The notes below the pieces were generated by a model. It was not told the origin of the DNA. It made no database searches and saw only the letters and a program-made list of their open reading frames with translations. Source: Chloranthus sessilifolius (taxonomy: Eukaryota > Streptophyta > Magnoliopsida > Chloranthales > Chloranthaceae). Taken from it: a stretch of 64,000 nucleotides of DNA. Within the stretch, counting starts at the first letter, position 1. Each line of letters begins with the position of its first letter. The translations under genes and the position numbers were made by a program. Location of the stretch: NCBI GenBank assembly GCA_021018995.1, contig CM037585.1, forward strand, positions 125,950,831 through 126,014,830. Reading direction: 5' to 3'. Shown here one piece after another: positions 11,709 to 23,484 of the stretch.

Positions 11709-13160
11709 TTGGCCATGGCACCTAAGACGAGTTTAACCACGTCTAAAACCCCTACGTCAAAGCGACCCAAAACCACCACGGGTCCTTTGCAACCACCACC
11801 AAACCCTCCACCACAACCCACTGCCGAACGACCAGCTCCTTTTCAAGCGCCCCAACAAGACCGACCAAATGAATGGTGGGCCGAGACGGAATTTGCGTAT
11901 GAGTATACCATCTATCCGGCACTATTTGAAATGCCCAGTGTGCCCGACATTGATGCTTGGGCACTTGACTATTTCGGTAAGGCCGGTTTGGATAACCTTT
12001 TGAAACCTATCCATCCGTACTATTACCCGCGCCTCGTGCGTTTGTTTTATCAAAACATGTTTGATGGCCCTAACCCTACAACCATAATCTGCACCAAGAT
12101 CGACGAAAAGACATACGTTTTTACCCATTCGATGGCCTGTAAGGCCTTAGAATGTTTTGAAGACTATGGCCTTGGAATTAACTTGTTGCCCCCAAACCCT
12201 CCAAATTTGACCCATCTTTACGTAGCGGAAAGAATGACTCAAGGGCGGGTTGCACCTGGTCGAGCCATTAGACGAGCCCACTTGTCAAGCTATATGTGGA
12301 TGCTCGATACCATTTTTAAGTGCAACCTGTACCCGATTCACCATAAAACTGAGAGATTAGGGGTGTTGATGGAAGTGTTGTTTGCCGCTTTTGAGGGCAA
12401 ATGGTTTGATGCGGCTGCCGTAGTTTTTGAGGGGATAAGACATGGGAGGAAGAAATTGTTGGTAGGGGTGGAAAAGACTGAAGATTACATTTCGTATGCG
12501 AGCTTTATTTCTGTGATGTTTGATGAGTATTCGGTGACCACAATGCACAAGGTTTCTTCGCGGGAGCCTAAATCCTCCGATATTGGAGTCTTCTATTCCT
12601 TAAAGCAATGGAGGGAAACCTTCAATTGGCTGAAACCACACCTTCAGCCAACTCTTCAAGTACCCCATATCCCTCCTCAACCCCAGGAAGAGCCTACCCA
12701 GGGTGCACCACAGTCGGACTAACCTGCTCCTGAAGTTCCTCTTCATGAGTAGCCTGAGGTCATCCCTCCAGTACATCACCCAGCTGACATACTGATACTA
12801 CCCGATCATCAAGAGGCTCCGTTGACCAATGAGGCGTTGGCTGCTCTCATCCAGAAGAGTAATCGCTAGCTCAATCAGCGCCTTGATTACTACAAGCTAC
12901 TCGTGGAGGATATTTTGCACACCATGTACCCTACCAACTACATTCAGAGGATGGCGGTCATGCATGCACAAGTGTTCGGCACTTCTACGTCTGACGTTGC
13001 TGTAGAGGACCCACAGCCTGATGAGGCGGCCAGCGGGGATCAGGCTGATGAAGAGACGGAGGATGTGGCGGATCCTATCGATGAGGCAGATCCTACTGAT
13101 GTGGTGGATTCTACTGGTGCGGTGGATCCTATTGGAGCGATAGGAGGGGCCGAGGCATGA
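11709..13160 (+). pseudogene. LTR-A accessory ORF (putative plant transposon protein domain)
   Basis: The frame of 484 codons begins MAMAPKTSLTTSKT. It has an Arg/Lys/Pro-rich N-terminus, NEWWAETEFAYEY at about residue 57, then the core YYPRLVRLFYQNM and SSYMWMLDTIFKCNLYP, related to the 'putative plant transposon protein' family seen in plant elements. The first 337 codons are open. Three stops follow in the same frame (12720, near 12753, near 12870), each explained by CAA or CAG changing to TAA or TAG. The tail is acidic with DPTD/VDSTG-like repeats. No signal peptide or membrane segment is evident, so an envelope role is not supported. LTR-C carries a homologue in the same place. Confidence 0.82.
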
Positions 13161-13519
13161 CGAATTTGGAAAAATTTTGTGAGCTTGAGAGATTTTTCTT
13201 TTGATATTTAACAATTGGTGGATATGTATAAATTTTGACTATGATGGCATGGTTGCCACGTTTACTTTTCGTTCGTTATAACTATGGTGGCATGGTTGCC
13301 ACGATGATCTAAATTTTGATTTGCTAATCTTTTGATGGTCAATGATGCGTCTGAATAGACAGCTAGAATTTATTGTGTGTTGACCATGTGTGTGTGATGA
13401 GATTTTTGTAAAGAAAGGGATTGTTTAGCCATGTGTGGTGCCTTACGAGGCCACCCTTCTTGTGCCTCACCGCACATTAGATCAATTTTCAAGGATGAAA
13501 ATTCCTAAGATGGGGAGAA
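13161..13519 (+). other. LTR-A 3' untranslated region and polypurine tract
   Basis: No coding sequence is seen. Two imperfect copies of GACTATGATGGCATGGTTGC occur near 13236 and 13282. AAGATGGGGAGAA at 13507-13519 directly before the 3' LTR is the polypurine tract that primes plus-strand synthesis. Confidence 0.85.
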
Positions 13520-14118
13520 TGTAACGTCCCTAAGTTTTAACTTGTGAATAGTAAGCCTCGGTACGTGTGCCTTATTGTCCACACGTCAAAGACCGTACCG
13601 ATAGACTTGGGAAAGTATTTGGATTAGATCCTACGATTTATATCTGGTGTGAGAGATGGGGGATATGATGTGATAGGTGATCAGTGGACTTTATGCGCCT
13701 AACTTAGTGCAGGTGCTTAACACCTGAGACTAGGCTTGTAAGAAGGGAAATAAATGACCTTATTAATTTTGGCATTCAATAACCCCCTTTAGTGCTTATG
13801 ATTTGGAGTTAAGAAGAGAGAGGAGGAACCGTGGGTATTGATTGCGGTTGAACACGAGAACGATTTGTTCGTGTAGTTTGAAGCGAAAGGTTTGATCGAA
13901 TCAGAACTAATGTAGCTCACTTATGAAATCCTAGTTGTGTGTGCGTTCATGGACCACGAGAATTGATAAGTCTAAGGTAAAAAATTCTTGTGCAATTATA
14001 AATATCTGCTAGGGATGTTTGTTTGGTGATTTGATCAGAAAACGATAAGAAAGTGGTTTGATTTGTGAAAGAAAAGAGAGAATGCGAAAAATCCAAGAAC
14101 AGAAGAAATCTGTTCATT

Positions 14119-14662
14119 TCGACCGATCAAAATTTAGTTCGATTGATCGAAATGGACTTAAGAAGGAATAATTCAAAGTTTGAAGAAAGTGTGTTTTGAT
14201 CGATCGAATCTCACACTCGATCAATCGAAACGTATAGAACAGAGATTTTGAAAAAGTCTACTGTGAGGATTCGATGGATCGAAATATCTTTGATCGATCA
14301 AATTGGAAATTCGACCGATCAAATCAAAATTCTTTCGATCGAACTGTATGGATTGTTATTTAGTTTCTGAGGGATTTGACTGATCGAAATATTTTCGATC
14401 GATCGAATTATATGATTTCGATCAACCGAATTAGGATTCGTTCGATCGAACTGTGTTGTGGTCATTTGGCTTCTGAGAGGATTCGACCGATCAAAATTAT
14501 TTTTGATCGATCAAATTTGTGTTCGTTCGATTGAATTGGCAGAATCGTTCGATCAAACTGAGAAGTGATATGTGTTATGAGGAGTACGATCGATCGAAAT
14601 AAGTTTGATCGATCAAAATCGGGTTTCGATTATTCGAAATATGGACTCGATCGATCGAAATT
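14119..14662. repeat. Palindrome array of LTR-A type, 3' LTR copy
   Basis: Same positions and motif as the 5' LTR array. Several palindromes that are perfect in one LTR are decayed in the other (CG to TG or CA), so decay continued after insertion. Confidence 0.92.
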
Positions 14663-15132
14663 GCCAGATTCAGAATTTTGTTAAGTTTTGACTATGAGAT
14701 TTTGACGGGAGTTGTCATAATATGTTTAGCATAGTTCTAATGTGTGAACCATGAATTTTATATGTTTAGGTGACCTGGTGTTGTGTGACAAAGGGCAAAC
14801 CCAAACAGCGGATTGAGTGCATGCGGGTTAAGATCTCGAGGTAGGGAACACTTAATATCATGTGCATTTACTACATTAGCATGTGTGTTATGTTATGATG
14901 CAATTTTTGATTCAATCATGTGAATTTTATTTTTGACTCCAATTTGAAATGGCATGTGTATTAGTATGTTTTTGAATTGTGTAAGAGTTATAAAATCATT
15001 CAAGATTCAATCCAATATATGTGTGTGTGATCTTCACGCTTCATTCCGAGTTTTGAGCTAAACTATAATTATCACTTTACACGGCGATAAGCTATATGTA
15101 TGCACTTCGATTTAAGGTTCTATGTGAATACC

Positions 15133-15201
15133 CGACCGACGCGACGATATAACCGTGACTGACGCGACAGGATATCCGTGACCGGTACGGCGGCTAATCC
15201 G
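15133..15201 (+). repeat. 23-bp x3 LTR repeat, LTR-A 3' LTR copy
   Basis: Three adjacent 23-bp units as at 5089-5157. The unit with GGATATCCGTGACCGGTACG is preserved here with few changes. Confidence 0.8.
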
Positions 15202-16078
15202 TACACCCTTTGTGATATGTGATTTGTGACTCCTACCGTATAATGGTAATTATGTTCGACTAAGTGTCCAACTCTATGGGACCTTGGATATATATGAAAA
15301 TGGTTCACGTGAGCGACGATGGTGGGTATTCCATCGGGGGATTGAGGCTATAGTTCCTCATTCAAATGCTTTAAGTAAAACACTTTTATGTTTTCTTTTC
15401 ATATGTTGGAATAAAGATGTGAACATGTTTTATGAATTCCAAACAAGCATCACATGTGTCCTTCATGCCATGACAATCACACTATGCATATGTTCTGACC
15501 AATTTTATTTTATTATGCCATAAGATACATGTTTGATATTATAATAAGCATGCTATGAGTTTTTCCCTACTAAGCTTGTATGAAGCTCATTCCTCGATTA
15601 AATGTCACAGGTTCAAGTGAAGGCGTTGGAACGGAGATCTTGGAGAGAGATGATCCTGAGTTTTCACTTGATGAGGATCTGGAAGAAATCCCCCCTGAAG
15701 GTTATTTTCTGTGTACGATGCCAAATATATCGGGCCTTAGGTTGAGAGACTAGAGTTTTTGAGATGATGTAAAGGATACTTAATTTGTATGATGATTGTA
15801 ACTTTTTGGTGAACCATGTTTCTGTAAGGAATGGACCTTACCGGTAGTTCTGGTCGGCTCTTTTTCCATAGACACTCATATGGAATTAGAGCCATCATTT
15901 TGAGCGTTTAATGGAACTAATGCATACCTTCTCTTTATTCTATTATGTTAGTTAGTTAGTATGGTTCTACTCTATTTTCGCTGTGCAATGATACGCCAAG
16001 GGTTTCGTTCGGGGTTCGGCCTTAGCGCCAGCCCACTGACGGTGAAGGTTTCGGGGTGCCGAAATCCGGGCTATCACA

Positions 16079-17562
16079 TATATGATTTGATAATCAAGGG
16101 TACATGTTCAGAGTATTCTCTATCTCACGTACGAAGCCGTTTCAAGTGACACCACAGTCCTTATCGACGGCTTTTCACCCTTAATCTACATCACAACACA
16201 CCATGATGCATCAAGAATTAACTCTACTCACTAAAAAATTAGACTTATTTAAGTGTTTCTCAAGGACGAGGCATAAATGGGCAAGTTCATGCTAATTTAG
16301 AGTTTGACGTAACTTTCTCCCTAAATTTTAACCTTTAAATCTTTGGATTCATGAAATGGTTAAGACAGTTTCTGGACTCGCACTAGCGAGTTTCCAAGCT
16401 CGCTCGAGCGAGCCTCAGGCGAGCGACTGTGCGCGATTTGCACGTTTTTGACTTTAAAAAACCCTTTTTTAATCAAAACTCAATCTTTTTTATCCTAATC
16501 TTTTGCACACATCTAAGCAACCTACTTTTAGTTTAATACATGGAAGAATTGAATCAATTACTTCTTTAAATCAGACCCAAAACATTCCCGACGATCGGAT
16601 CTAAGAATCGGCTTTCACGCTTCGAAATCGCCCAATTTTTTGAAATCCTTTGATTCCTTCGATCGTAGTGGCGGAGATCAACCCTCCTCGATGTATCCAA
16701 TAATGACAATGGTTCTCCCAAGTGAAATAGAGCGATTTAGGCGAGCTACACAGAGTTTGGGGTTTCAACTCACCAAGAACAAAAGAGGGTTTGGGGAAAT
16801 CTCCTCCTTACTCAACATCTCTCTTTGGCCAATGATCTCCAAGAAGAAGAAGAAGAAATAATGTGGAAGCTCCACCAAAATGCAAGAGGTTGGCTCCTTT
16901 CTCTCTCAAACTCTTCTCTTTCTCCTTCTTTCTCTCCTCTCTTCTCTCCTCTTTTACAACGAATGAAACTTCCAAAGGAAGTTTCACTTAAATATTTTGG
17001 CCTTGGTTCGGTGTGGGGCACACACGCATAAAAGAACATATGAGTTCTTCCCCTAATGGCTCAAATTCGGTGTTAAATGTACACAATAAACATGTGTATA
17101 AGCTTTCATTCAACGGTTCTAAGTGAGATCTAATACACTTAACTTTTGGGACCGTCTTAGGTGTTAAGCCGGTACACCATGGTTCGGTGCACGGGCCTCC
17201 TATCAAAGGTCAAAACACAAGGTTCAGCCTCACTATTCAACGAAATTTCATTCTTATAAATTATTTATCCTAAAATTCAAAGTGGCATCATGTGATCTGC
17301 CGAACATGCACACTTAATTGGGTGCCACGTGACAGTTTGGGTTATCGGGTTCGGGTTCGTGTGCAACATGCACACTCACGCATACACTCTACATAGGGTA
17401 CGGGTTGGCTTTAATGTGTTTGGCGTGAAACTCCAACCATCATAAGTGGGGTTTGAGGCCATAGTAGTTTGGTCAATGTTTGGCTCAGGTCAAATCAGTC
17501 AAAAGTGCGCAATTCGTCAAAGGTCACCGATTCAACATTTTTGAAAATTTTGAGTTGTTACA
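16079..17562 (-). mobile_element. LTR-B 3' LTR, inner part
   Basis: This resumes the LTR interrupted by LTR-A (TATAT target duplication at 16079-16083) and matches 53936-55093. It ends GTTGTTACA directly before a reverse-strand polypurine tract. About 300 bp at 16278-16572, including a CG palindrome cluster, are absent from the other B LTR. The divergence by eye is about 10%, older than the D or C LTR pairs. Small ORFs here are not supported. Confidence 0.88.
16377..16436. repeat. Palindrome cluster of LTR-B type (CTCGCTCGAGCGAG)
   Basis: Copies include CTCGCACTAGCGAG, GCTCGCTCGAGCGAGC, GGCGAGCGAC and GCGCG. The same motif type forms a larger array in B's internal region at 49778-50075. This supports both pieces belonging to one family. 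Confidence 0.78.
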
Positions 17563-18938
17563 TTCTTCCCAACTTAAAAAATTTTCGTCCTCGAAAATTG
17601 TCGGACCTATTTTCGAAAGAATCAGGGTTATTATATTCTCCTCCCTTTACAAAATTTTCGTCCTCGAAAATTGACCTGAGTGACGAGGTCTTACCTCGCA
17701 CCTTAAACTGAACACTCACATCCTGATACGAATTGATTTATAGCAACAAATTTCCTTAAAAAGTTTTGTTCTCGAAAATATACGAAAGTATCTTGAGTAG
17801 AAATACAATTACTCACACCATCTATGTAAACACACATAACCACTTTCTGTGGAAATAGCCACAGCTAAACCGCCACAATTCATACCTACGCATTCCCATC
17901 TTAGTCCACACATCGACTCAAGTCATATTGACATAAGCACACACATACCTGCATATTCCGACATCTGCACACCGACAATCCATGCATCAAAATCTACTTT
18001 TATGAGTACCATATCCATTCTATAATGACTCAATTTCCTTCTCATTCGATCTTTAGAATTATCTAATACCAGTCGTATTGAAAGTTTTAACCATTCACCT
18101 ATAAATGTGTAAATTCACAACCGTTTACGTCCAAAAACTATCATTATTCACAAGTTATAATCATAGAATTTGAAATATCCTACTCGGTTTCCTACAATTA
18201 TCTCAAGCTCAATCCGAAGTCTGTCGCTATCTCTCGACACCCTCATCTGGTATCCTCATCAAGAGTTAACTTCTTCCAAACTAGGGTTATTAAAATCTCC
18301 ACACCGTAAAGGAATTTTCTTCCTCGAAAATGTCGTAAGGAACCCTGAGTAAAAACGCAGTTGTTTATACTTTCTATACCCACACACATAGCCATCATCT
18401 GTGGAAGTAGTCATAGCTACACAACTTCAACTCATACGTACTCATCCACCCCCCCCCCCCGTAGTCCACACAGCGATACAAGGCATATGGACACAGTCAC
18501 ACACGTACTTGTATGAAGGCACTCAAATAATCTACACATACATATTCATAATCTAATCAGCTACACCCAAAAATCTGCATATCCACAGAATTGCCCTTAA
18601 CTCCATTCCAAAACTACCGAAAAAGTATACAAGGTATCCCATGCACCAGGTCTCCCAATCACTCACTCCTAAAACAATGGAAATACAATGGGACCCATAA
18701 TGGTGCTTGATTATAATCCACCCACCTACGTATCGGCCACTCACTCATCAAAATTTACTTAAATGAGTACAAGGTACTCGACTACACAATCCCCGATGTG
18801 CAAATTATTCAATATAGTAATAATTTGTTAAACTTAAATTACAAACAGCTAACGCTGTAATGAATTTCAATTATACACAGTCAAAACCTCATAATGTAAT
18901 GGAGGTTGGCGACTACACAATGACTGAAGATCGACCAC
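17563..18938 (-). mobile_element. LTR-B internal 3' region with polypurine tract
   Basis: Reverse-complemented, 17563-17600 reads a purine-rich tract ending GGGAAGAA directly before the LTR, with TCGAGGACGAAAATTTT, the usual Tekay polypurine context. Similar modules with TTTTCGTCCTCGAAAAT recur near 17651, 17762 and 18313. A diverged direct duplication of about 550 bp links 17760-17950 with 18313-18515. There is a run of 12 C at 18449. No coding sequence is recognised. The region is cut at 18938 by LTR-D. Confidence 0.75.
18934..18938. repeat. Target-site duplication of LTR-D, left copy (ACCAC)
   Basis: ACCAC precedes TGTTAAGACATG and is repeated exactly at 48363-48367 after the 3' LTR, fixing both ends of a 29-kb interval. 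Confidence 0.93.
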
Positions 18939-19138
18939 TGTTAAGACATGAAAAGTACCACTTTTCACCCCTTAATTTAGCCTCTGTTAGACCCTTAGCC
19001 ATCTAATAAATGTGTGTTAAGTTATTTCTGTAGGTAATAAACAGCAGCTGCAATAAGGCCTGAACCCTGTTAAGGAGCCCACTTTTGCCCTAGAAGTTCC
19101 CCAGAAGGATGAAAGCTGAACCCAGACAAGAATTGAAC

Positions 19139-19700
19139 CTCGCGCAGCTTTCACAAGCTTTAAAGGATTTAGAAATTAAGCCTCGCGCAGTCCTCGCGAG
19201 TCTCCCAAAACTTCATTTCCAATTACCCGCACTGTTCTCACACAGTTGAGTGACAGAGGGGTTTCAGAATCATACTTCGCGTAGCTCTTGCGAAGCTCCA
19301 ATATAACTGCTCACGCAGTCTCATGCAGCTCATGAAAGCAGCTCTCAAACCTCGCACAGTTCACTCAGATCAACTGAGGAGAGAGAGCTCCAGGTATTTC
19401 GGCGCGCAGTGGCCGCGGGATGTAAAACTTCAGAAAAACCTCTCGCGCAATTCAGAGACTAATGCACATCACGTCCTCGCGAAGATCCATTCAGAAACAA
19501 TTTGCTCGCGCGATTCCCGCGCCATTCAAAAAGAAATTGCAATCCCGTGAAGATCAGAGCAATCCAGCGAGGATTCAATGCTCTATTGCGTGACTGCTTC
19601 AGCTACAATTAAGACAACCCCGCGACAGCTAGAATTTCAAGTTAATCCAACCTCGCGAAGACCGTGTTACTATGCGGCAGTCTTGGAAACCAGTACTACC
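19139..19700. repeat. CG-motif array of LTR-D type (TCGCGCAATTC/CTCGCGAG), 5' LTR copy
   Basis: About 20 variants such as CTCGCGCAGCTT, CTCGCGAG, TCGCGCAATTCAG and CTCGCGAAGATCC occur within 560 bp. They sit directly upstream of the LTR TATA box. The same phrases recur at 39890-40400 and 43475-43562 inside this element. Confidence 0.88.
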
Positions 19701-19893
19701 TGGCGAGGCTCTAAACTCTAACTCTCCCTCACCTCTGTAGAGGACATTCTGGGAACTTCCAGCAATTAGGGCACGCATTCTAATACTCTAAGTTCTTTGC
19801 ACGCACCTCGAGGCATCTAAGGGACAATATTAGGCCATGTGGCATCGTTAAAATTAGGGTTTCCTAACCCTAATGCGCCGCCAAACTAATTGC

Positions 19894-19901
19894 TATATAA
19901 A
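19894..19901 (+). promoter_or_regulatory. LTR-D TATA box
   Basis: CTATATAAACC stands about 195 bp after the CG array and is followed by AAGCCTGGTTTAGG. The 3' LTR has CTCTATAAACC at the same place (about 46897). This is the likely Pol II start region of the element. Confidence 0.75.
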
Positions 19902-20149
19902 CCTAAGCCTGGTTTAGGTTTAGAGGACACTCTGCTTAAAATAGAATTTAGTTTATCTTCTTCTTCTTCTGGTAGTAGCTGCATATTTCTAGTAAGTTTT
20001 AGGTAGTTTTCTTTTTATTTTTTTCTTCTCTCCATAGTCCAGCATTTACTGGCTATGCCTTTGTATGACTATTTGGAATAGATTAATAGAGTTTCATGAT
20101 AGGGTGTTTTACTTTTATGGGATTTTTATGAGTTGTTCTGTACAAGGCT

Positions 20150-20990
20150 GTTATCTTGAGATTCTCCATTGCTAGGACATATTGCAAGCAATGGAGGACT
20201 GATTTCATGGTTTATTCAGATCTAAGTGACCTGTGTGTCTGGGCTAACATGCTCCCATACAGGCCTAGCCCCACCACAGGACCCACTAGATCTGAAGTCC
20301 CCATGGGAGCAATGAGCTTTTGTAGCCTTGTGAACATGGTGGTGGCAGCAATGTTTCTTATTCTATCTTGAGCTTTGTGAGGAGGATAGCCTCTGGGATA
20401 GTCTGTGACCATTTAAGTGGACAGGTTATAGCCTTAGGGTGAAGCCAACCCACAGACTCAAGACGGATTATTCTTCTCTACACTTGTGCTTGTAGCCCTG
20501 TGAGAGATTGTGCTGAGACAAACTCCCCTATATGTGTATAAACCCGCCATCAGATAGCAGATCTAGTTTGGTTATAGAGATTGTGGGCTTGCGACTGGAT
20601 CACTGCAGTCTCTCTAAAGCAATGGATAGCTGGATCTAAGGCTGCACTCAAACTCTTGCTGGTTTTATGTGTCTGGGCTAACATGCTCCCATACAGGCCT
20701 AGCCCCACACATAGCACTTTAGAGGTTGAGGTTCCCTATGGATTCTTGTGCTTGTAGCTTGAATGAAGTAGTGCCTACAATGATAAACTTGTTCTGACTC
20801 ATCTCTGAACTATGGTTCCCCAATTAGATAATTTGTGACCATTTAAGTGGACAGGTTATAGCCATAAAGGGATTGGATCATGGCACAGAGATGAGTTGGA
20901 TTCTTTCTCCTCAGTGGTGATAATGTAACCACTGGACAGGACTTCTATAGCAGCAGATCTGAATCTGAGTCATGAAGCCCATCAGATCTG
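20150..20990. repeat. Diverged ~430-bp direct duplication within the LTR-D LTR
   Basis: CTAACATGCTCCCATACAGG occurs at about 20246 and 20678, and GTGACCATTTAAGTGGACAG at about 20406 and 20831. Both LTRs carry it, so it predates this insertion. Confidence 0.8.
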
Positions 20991-21385
20991 AACCTAATAG
21001 CATACTTCTCACCCTTTTATATTTATTTTCTCACTCCATCTTCGTTCTTAATCCTCTCTATAGTTTAGACATTAGGATACCTTAGAATTTAGATTTTAGT
21101 GACCCTAAATCCCCTTCCATTTAGGATTGCCAGATTTGTAGTCAGATCTGGAGGGCCTACTAAAGATGGCTCCCTTGGAGCTTAAGATCAATTTTCCTGT
21201 GGGACAAACTCTTACTTATCAAAACTTGCTACAACAGGCCCTGTATCTTGCAGGATTGTGCATATTTTAGGCTTGCTGCTCTATCATTTTTCAATCCACC
21301 TTTCATCCATTTTCATTCACCCTATTCTTATCACTGTCTTCAATAAAGTCAGTAGCAAGCACTCTAAAATATCCCAACAAGTTTT

Positions 21386-21403
21386 TGGCGCCGCTGTCGG
21401 GGA
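21386..21403 (+). other. LTR-D primer-binding site (tRNA-Asp)
   Basis: TGGCGCCGCTGTCGGGGA follows the LTR end by six bases and is complementary, with two or so mismatches, to the 3' end of plant tRNA-Asp, the usual primer of Athila/Tat elements. Confidence 0.88.
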
Positions 21404-21628
21404 TATTGATCTTTTAGTAGACTTTAGATTTTTGATTCTTTATTCTTTGGTAGTTGTACTTGTGAATAATTGATATTGCTGATTTACATTTGAAAATTAT
21501 CTTGCAGATTTGGACCGTAGCAGAGAAGGAGAGTAGAATTGCGCTGGGAGTCTAGCTACCTCTGTTTTCACTTCTCTAACCCTCAAAACTCAGTCTATTT
21601 CTCATTTGAAGATTCCATAGCATAGAAG

Positions 21629-23484
21629 TTGATTAGGATAGTTGCATTTGTTTTTAAGTGCAATGTGCCTGCAAATTGTCTTCCCTGCTATTGGTGTGTG
21701 TGCAAGTTAGGAAGGAGATCCCTCAGTCCTACATTGGAGCCTGCTAACCCTGAGATAGAAAGGGGTAGAAGACCGAGAAGGCATAGACACACCACTGTTG
21801 AGCCCCCTATTAAAATTGAGATAGCAGTTATGGGTGAAGAACAACCTAGAACATTGAAGGAATTGAATGCTCCAGATGATTACAATTCTCCATTTAGCAT
21901 CCAATTCCCTGATGTTCAAGGAAACTACGAAATCAAAACTTCCATCATCCAAATGCTTCCTTCTTTTCATGGGCTTAGCAAGGAAGACCCTTACAAGCAC
22001 ATTGACCAGTTCTTGGCCCTGTGCACGATATTCTCCATTGCTGGTTTGGGACCAGAAGCCACTAGGTTAAGGCTCTTTCCTTTCTGCCTAAGGGACAGGG
22101 CCATGACCTGGTTATTAACTCTCCCAAACAACAACATCACCTCCTGGAAAGACCTCCAGACAAGATTTTTGTCTAAATTTTTCCCAGAGACAAAGACCAG
22201 CCAGTTGAGGAAAGGCATACTTTCTTTTGCCCAATCCCCAACTAAAAATTTTAACCAGTGCTGGGATAGATTTAAAGAGATGCTCAAACAATGTCCCCAC
22301 CACAAGATCCCTGACTGGCATCTTGTCCAGAGCTTCTATAATGGGATTGATGAGAAGAGCAGAGACATGGTAGATGCCTCTTGTGGTGGAATGTACATGC
22401 ATAAAACGGCTGATGAGGCATGGGACTGTTCGAGGTCATAAGTGAAAATGCTTTCCAGAAGATGTCCTCTTCTAGAACTGTTCAAGAACCATCTCCTAAG
22501 CTGGGGGTGGCTGAGACTTCTAAAGGAAAAATGTATGAAGTTAGGGGAAATGATGATCTAAGAATACAGATGGCCAATCTTACTGAAAGATTTGATAAAC
22601 TTTTGACTGTGGTGCAGCCCAGAATGGCTGCACAAGTGATGGATGCATGTCTGATATGCCAATCTCCACAGCACACAGTAGAAGAATGTCCATCTGCAGG
22701 GCAATACCTTGAGTTTGTAATGGAACAGGCTGCTGCTGCCCAATCTTTTGGACAACAACAATCTGGTGGCTACAATAAGCAACCATATGGATACCAGCAC
22801 CAAAATGTTGGTTACCAATGGAGAGACCACCCAAATTGGAGGTGGAGGCAAGACAATTATATGCATCCACAGCAGATATTGGCCTTACCTCAAAGGCCAT
22901 AGCAGCAGTTTAACCAGGGTTATGATCAAAGGTCGGATTTCCAACAATAGCAGCCCCAGACACAAAATCAATTGATAGTTCCCCCACCTCAGCCCCGAAG
23001 TGCTTCTTTTGAGGATCAGGTTTTAGCCCAATTGCAAAGCCTTGGACCCTTAAATCAGACTGTGACTTCTCACGGTCAAAGCATTAAGAAAATAGAAGAG
23101 CATCTTGGCCAAATAGCCAATGCTCTGGCTAAAAGAGAAGAGGGAAGGTTGCCAAGCCAACCAATTGCCAACCCTAAGGGCCAGTATTCCATCAGAGAAG
23201 GCTCCTCCAATTTTGAGGGGGTCAATGTCATAACTGCCCTAAGGTCTGGTAGGATGGTAGACAACCAGGTGGGAAAGGAAAAAGGAGAGGTTTATCCTAA
23301 GGAAATGTCATGTAAAAGTGATAAGGATTTTGTTAAGGCACAGAGTCAAGAACTGCTTGCTGCCCTTCACCAAGGGAAAAATAAAGAGGTTGTAGTTGAG
23401 CCTCAGCAGGAGATAAAAATAGAAAAAAGAAAAAAACAAAAGTTCAGCCATGGGCTTACAGCTGAGGAACCAGCAGTACCTTAG
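21629..23484 (+). pseudogene. gag: LTR-D gag (Athila type), frameshifted
   Basis: From about 21830 (MGEEQPRTLKELNAPD) the frame reads an Athila capsid: IKTSIIQMLPSFHGLSKEDP, FPFCLRDRAMTWL, NITSWKDLQTRFLSKFFP. At about 22428 a one-base shift moves the frame. The second part includes a zinc-knuckle-like CLICQSPQHTVEECP, a Gln/Tyr/Asn-rich tail, and LGQIANALAKREEG near 23110, then a basic stretch. In-frame TAGs occur at 22903, about 22948 and 23482. The upstream methionine at 21629 is probably leader sequence. It would form the particle. Confidence 0.87.

Larger units (their letters stand above)
3443..16078 (+). mobile_element. LTR-A: full-length Tekay-type Ty3/gypsy chromovirus-lineage retrotransposon
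   Basis: This 12.6-kb element has paired 2.6-kb LTRs that begin TGTAA and end TCACA, a TATAT target duplication, an iMet primer-binding site, and gag, PR, RT, RNase H, IN and a C-terminal chromodomain in that order. An extra ORF and a polypurine tract follow. Gene order and chromodomain place it with Tekay/Del chromoviruses. Coding regions carry stops and frameshifts, so this copy is not autonomous. The LTR starts differ at roughly 9% of about 90 sites that I compared by eye, so it is not very recent. Confidence 0.95.
13520..16078 (+). repeat. LTR-A 3' LTR
   Basis: It is 2559 bp long, starts TGTAACGTCCC and ends GGGCTATCACA. It matches the 5' LTR in order and content, with many C/T and A/G differences and a deletion of about 45 bp inside the palindrome array near 14188. 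Confidence 0.95.
18939..21379 (+). repeat. LTR-D 5' LTR
   Basis: It starts TGTTAAGACATG and ends CCCAACA, just before the primer-binding site. Order inside: CG-motif array (19139-19700), TATA box (19894), then a transcribed part with a diverged internal duplication (20150-20990). Confidence 0.95.

Noticed and set aside
11709-13160. Envelope gene in LTR-A (a downstream third ORF often called env-like)
   Set aside because: No signal peptide, membrane segment or glycoprotein-like pattern. The core resembles a plant transposon-associated domain.
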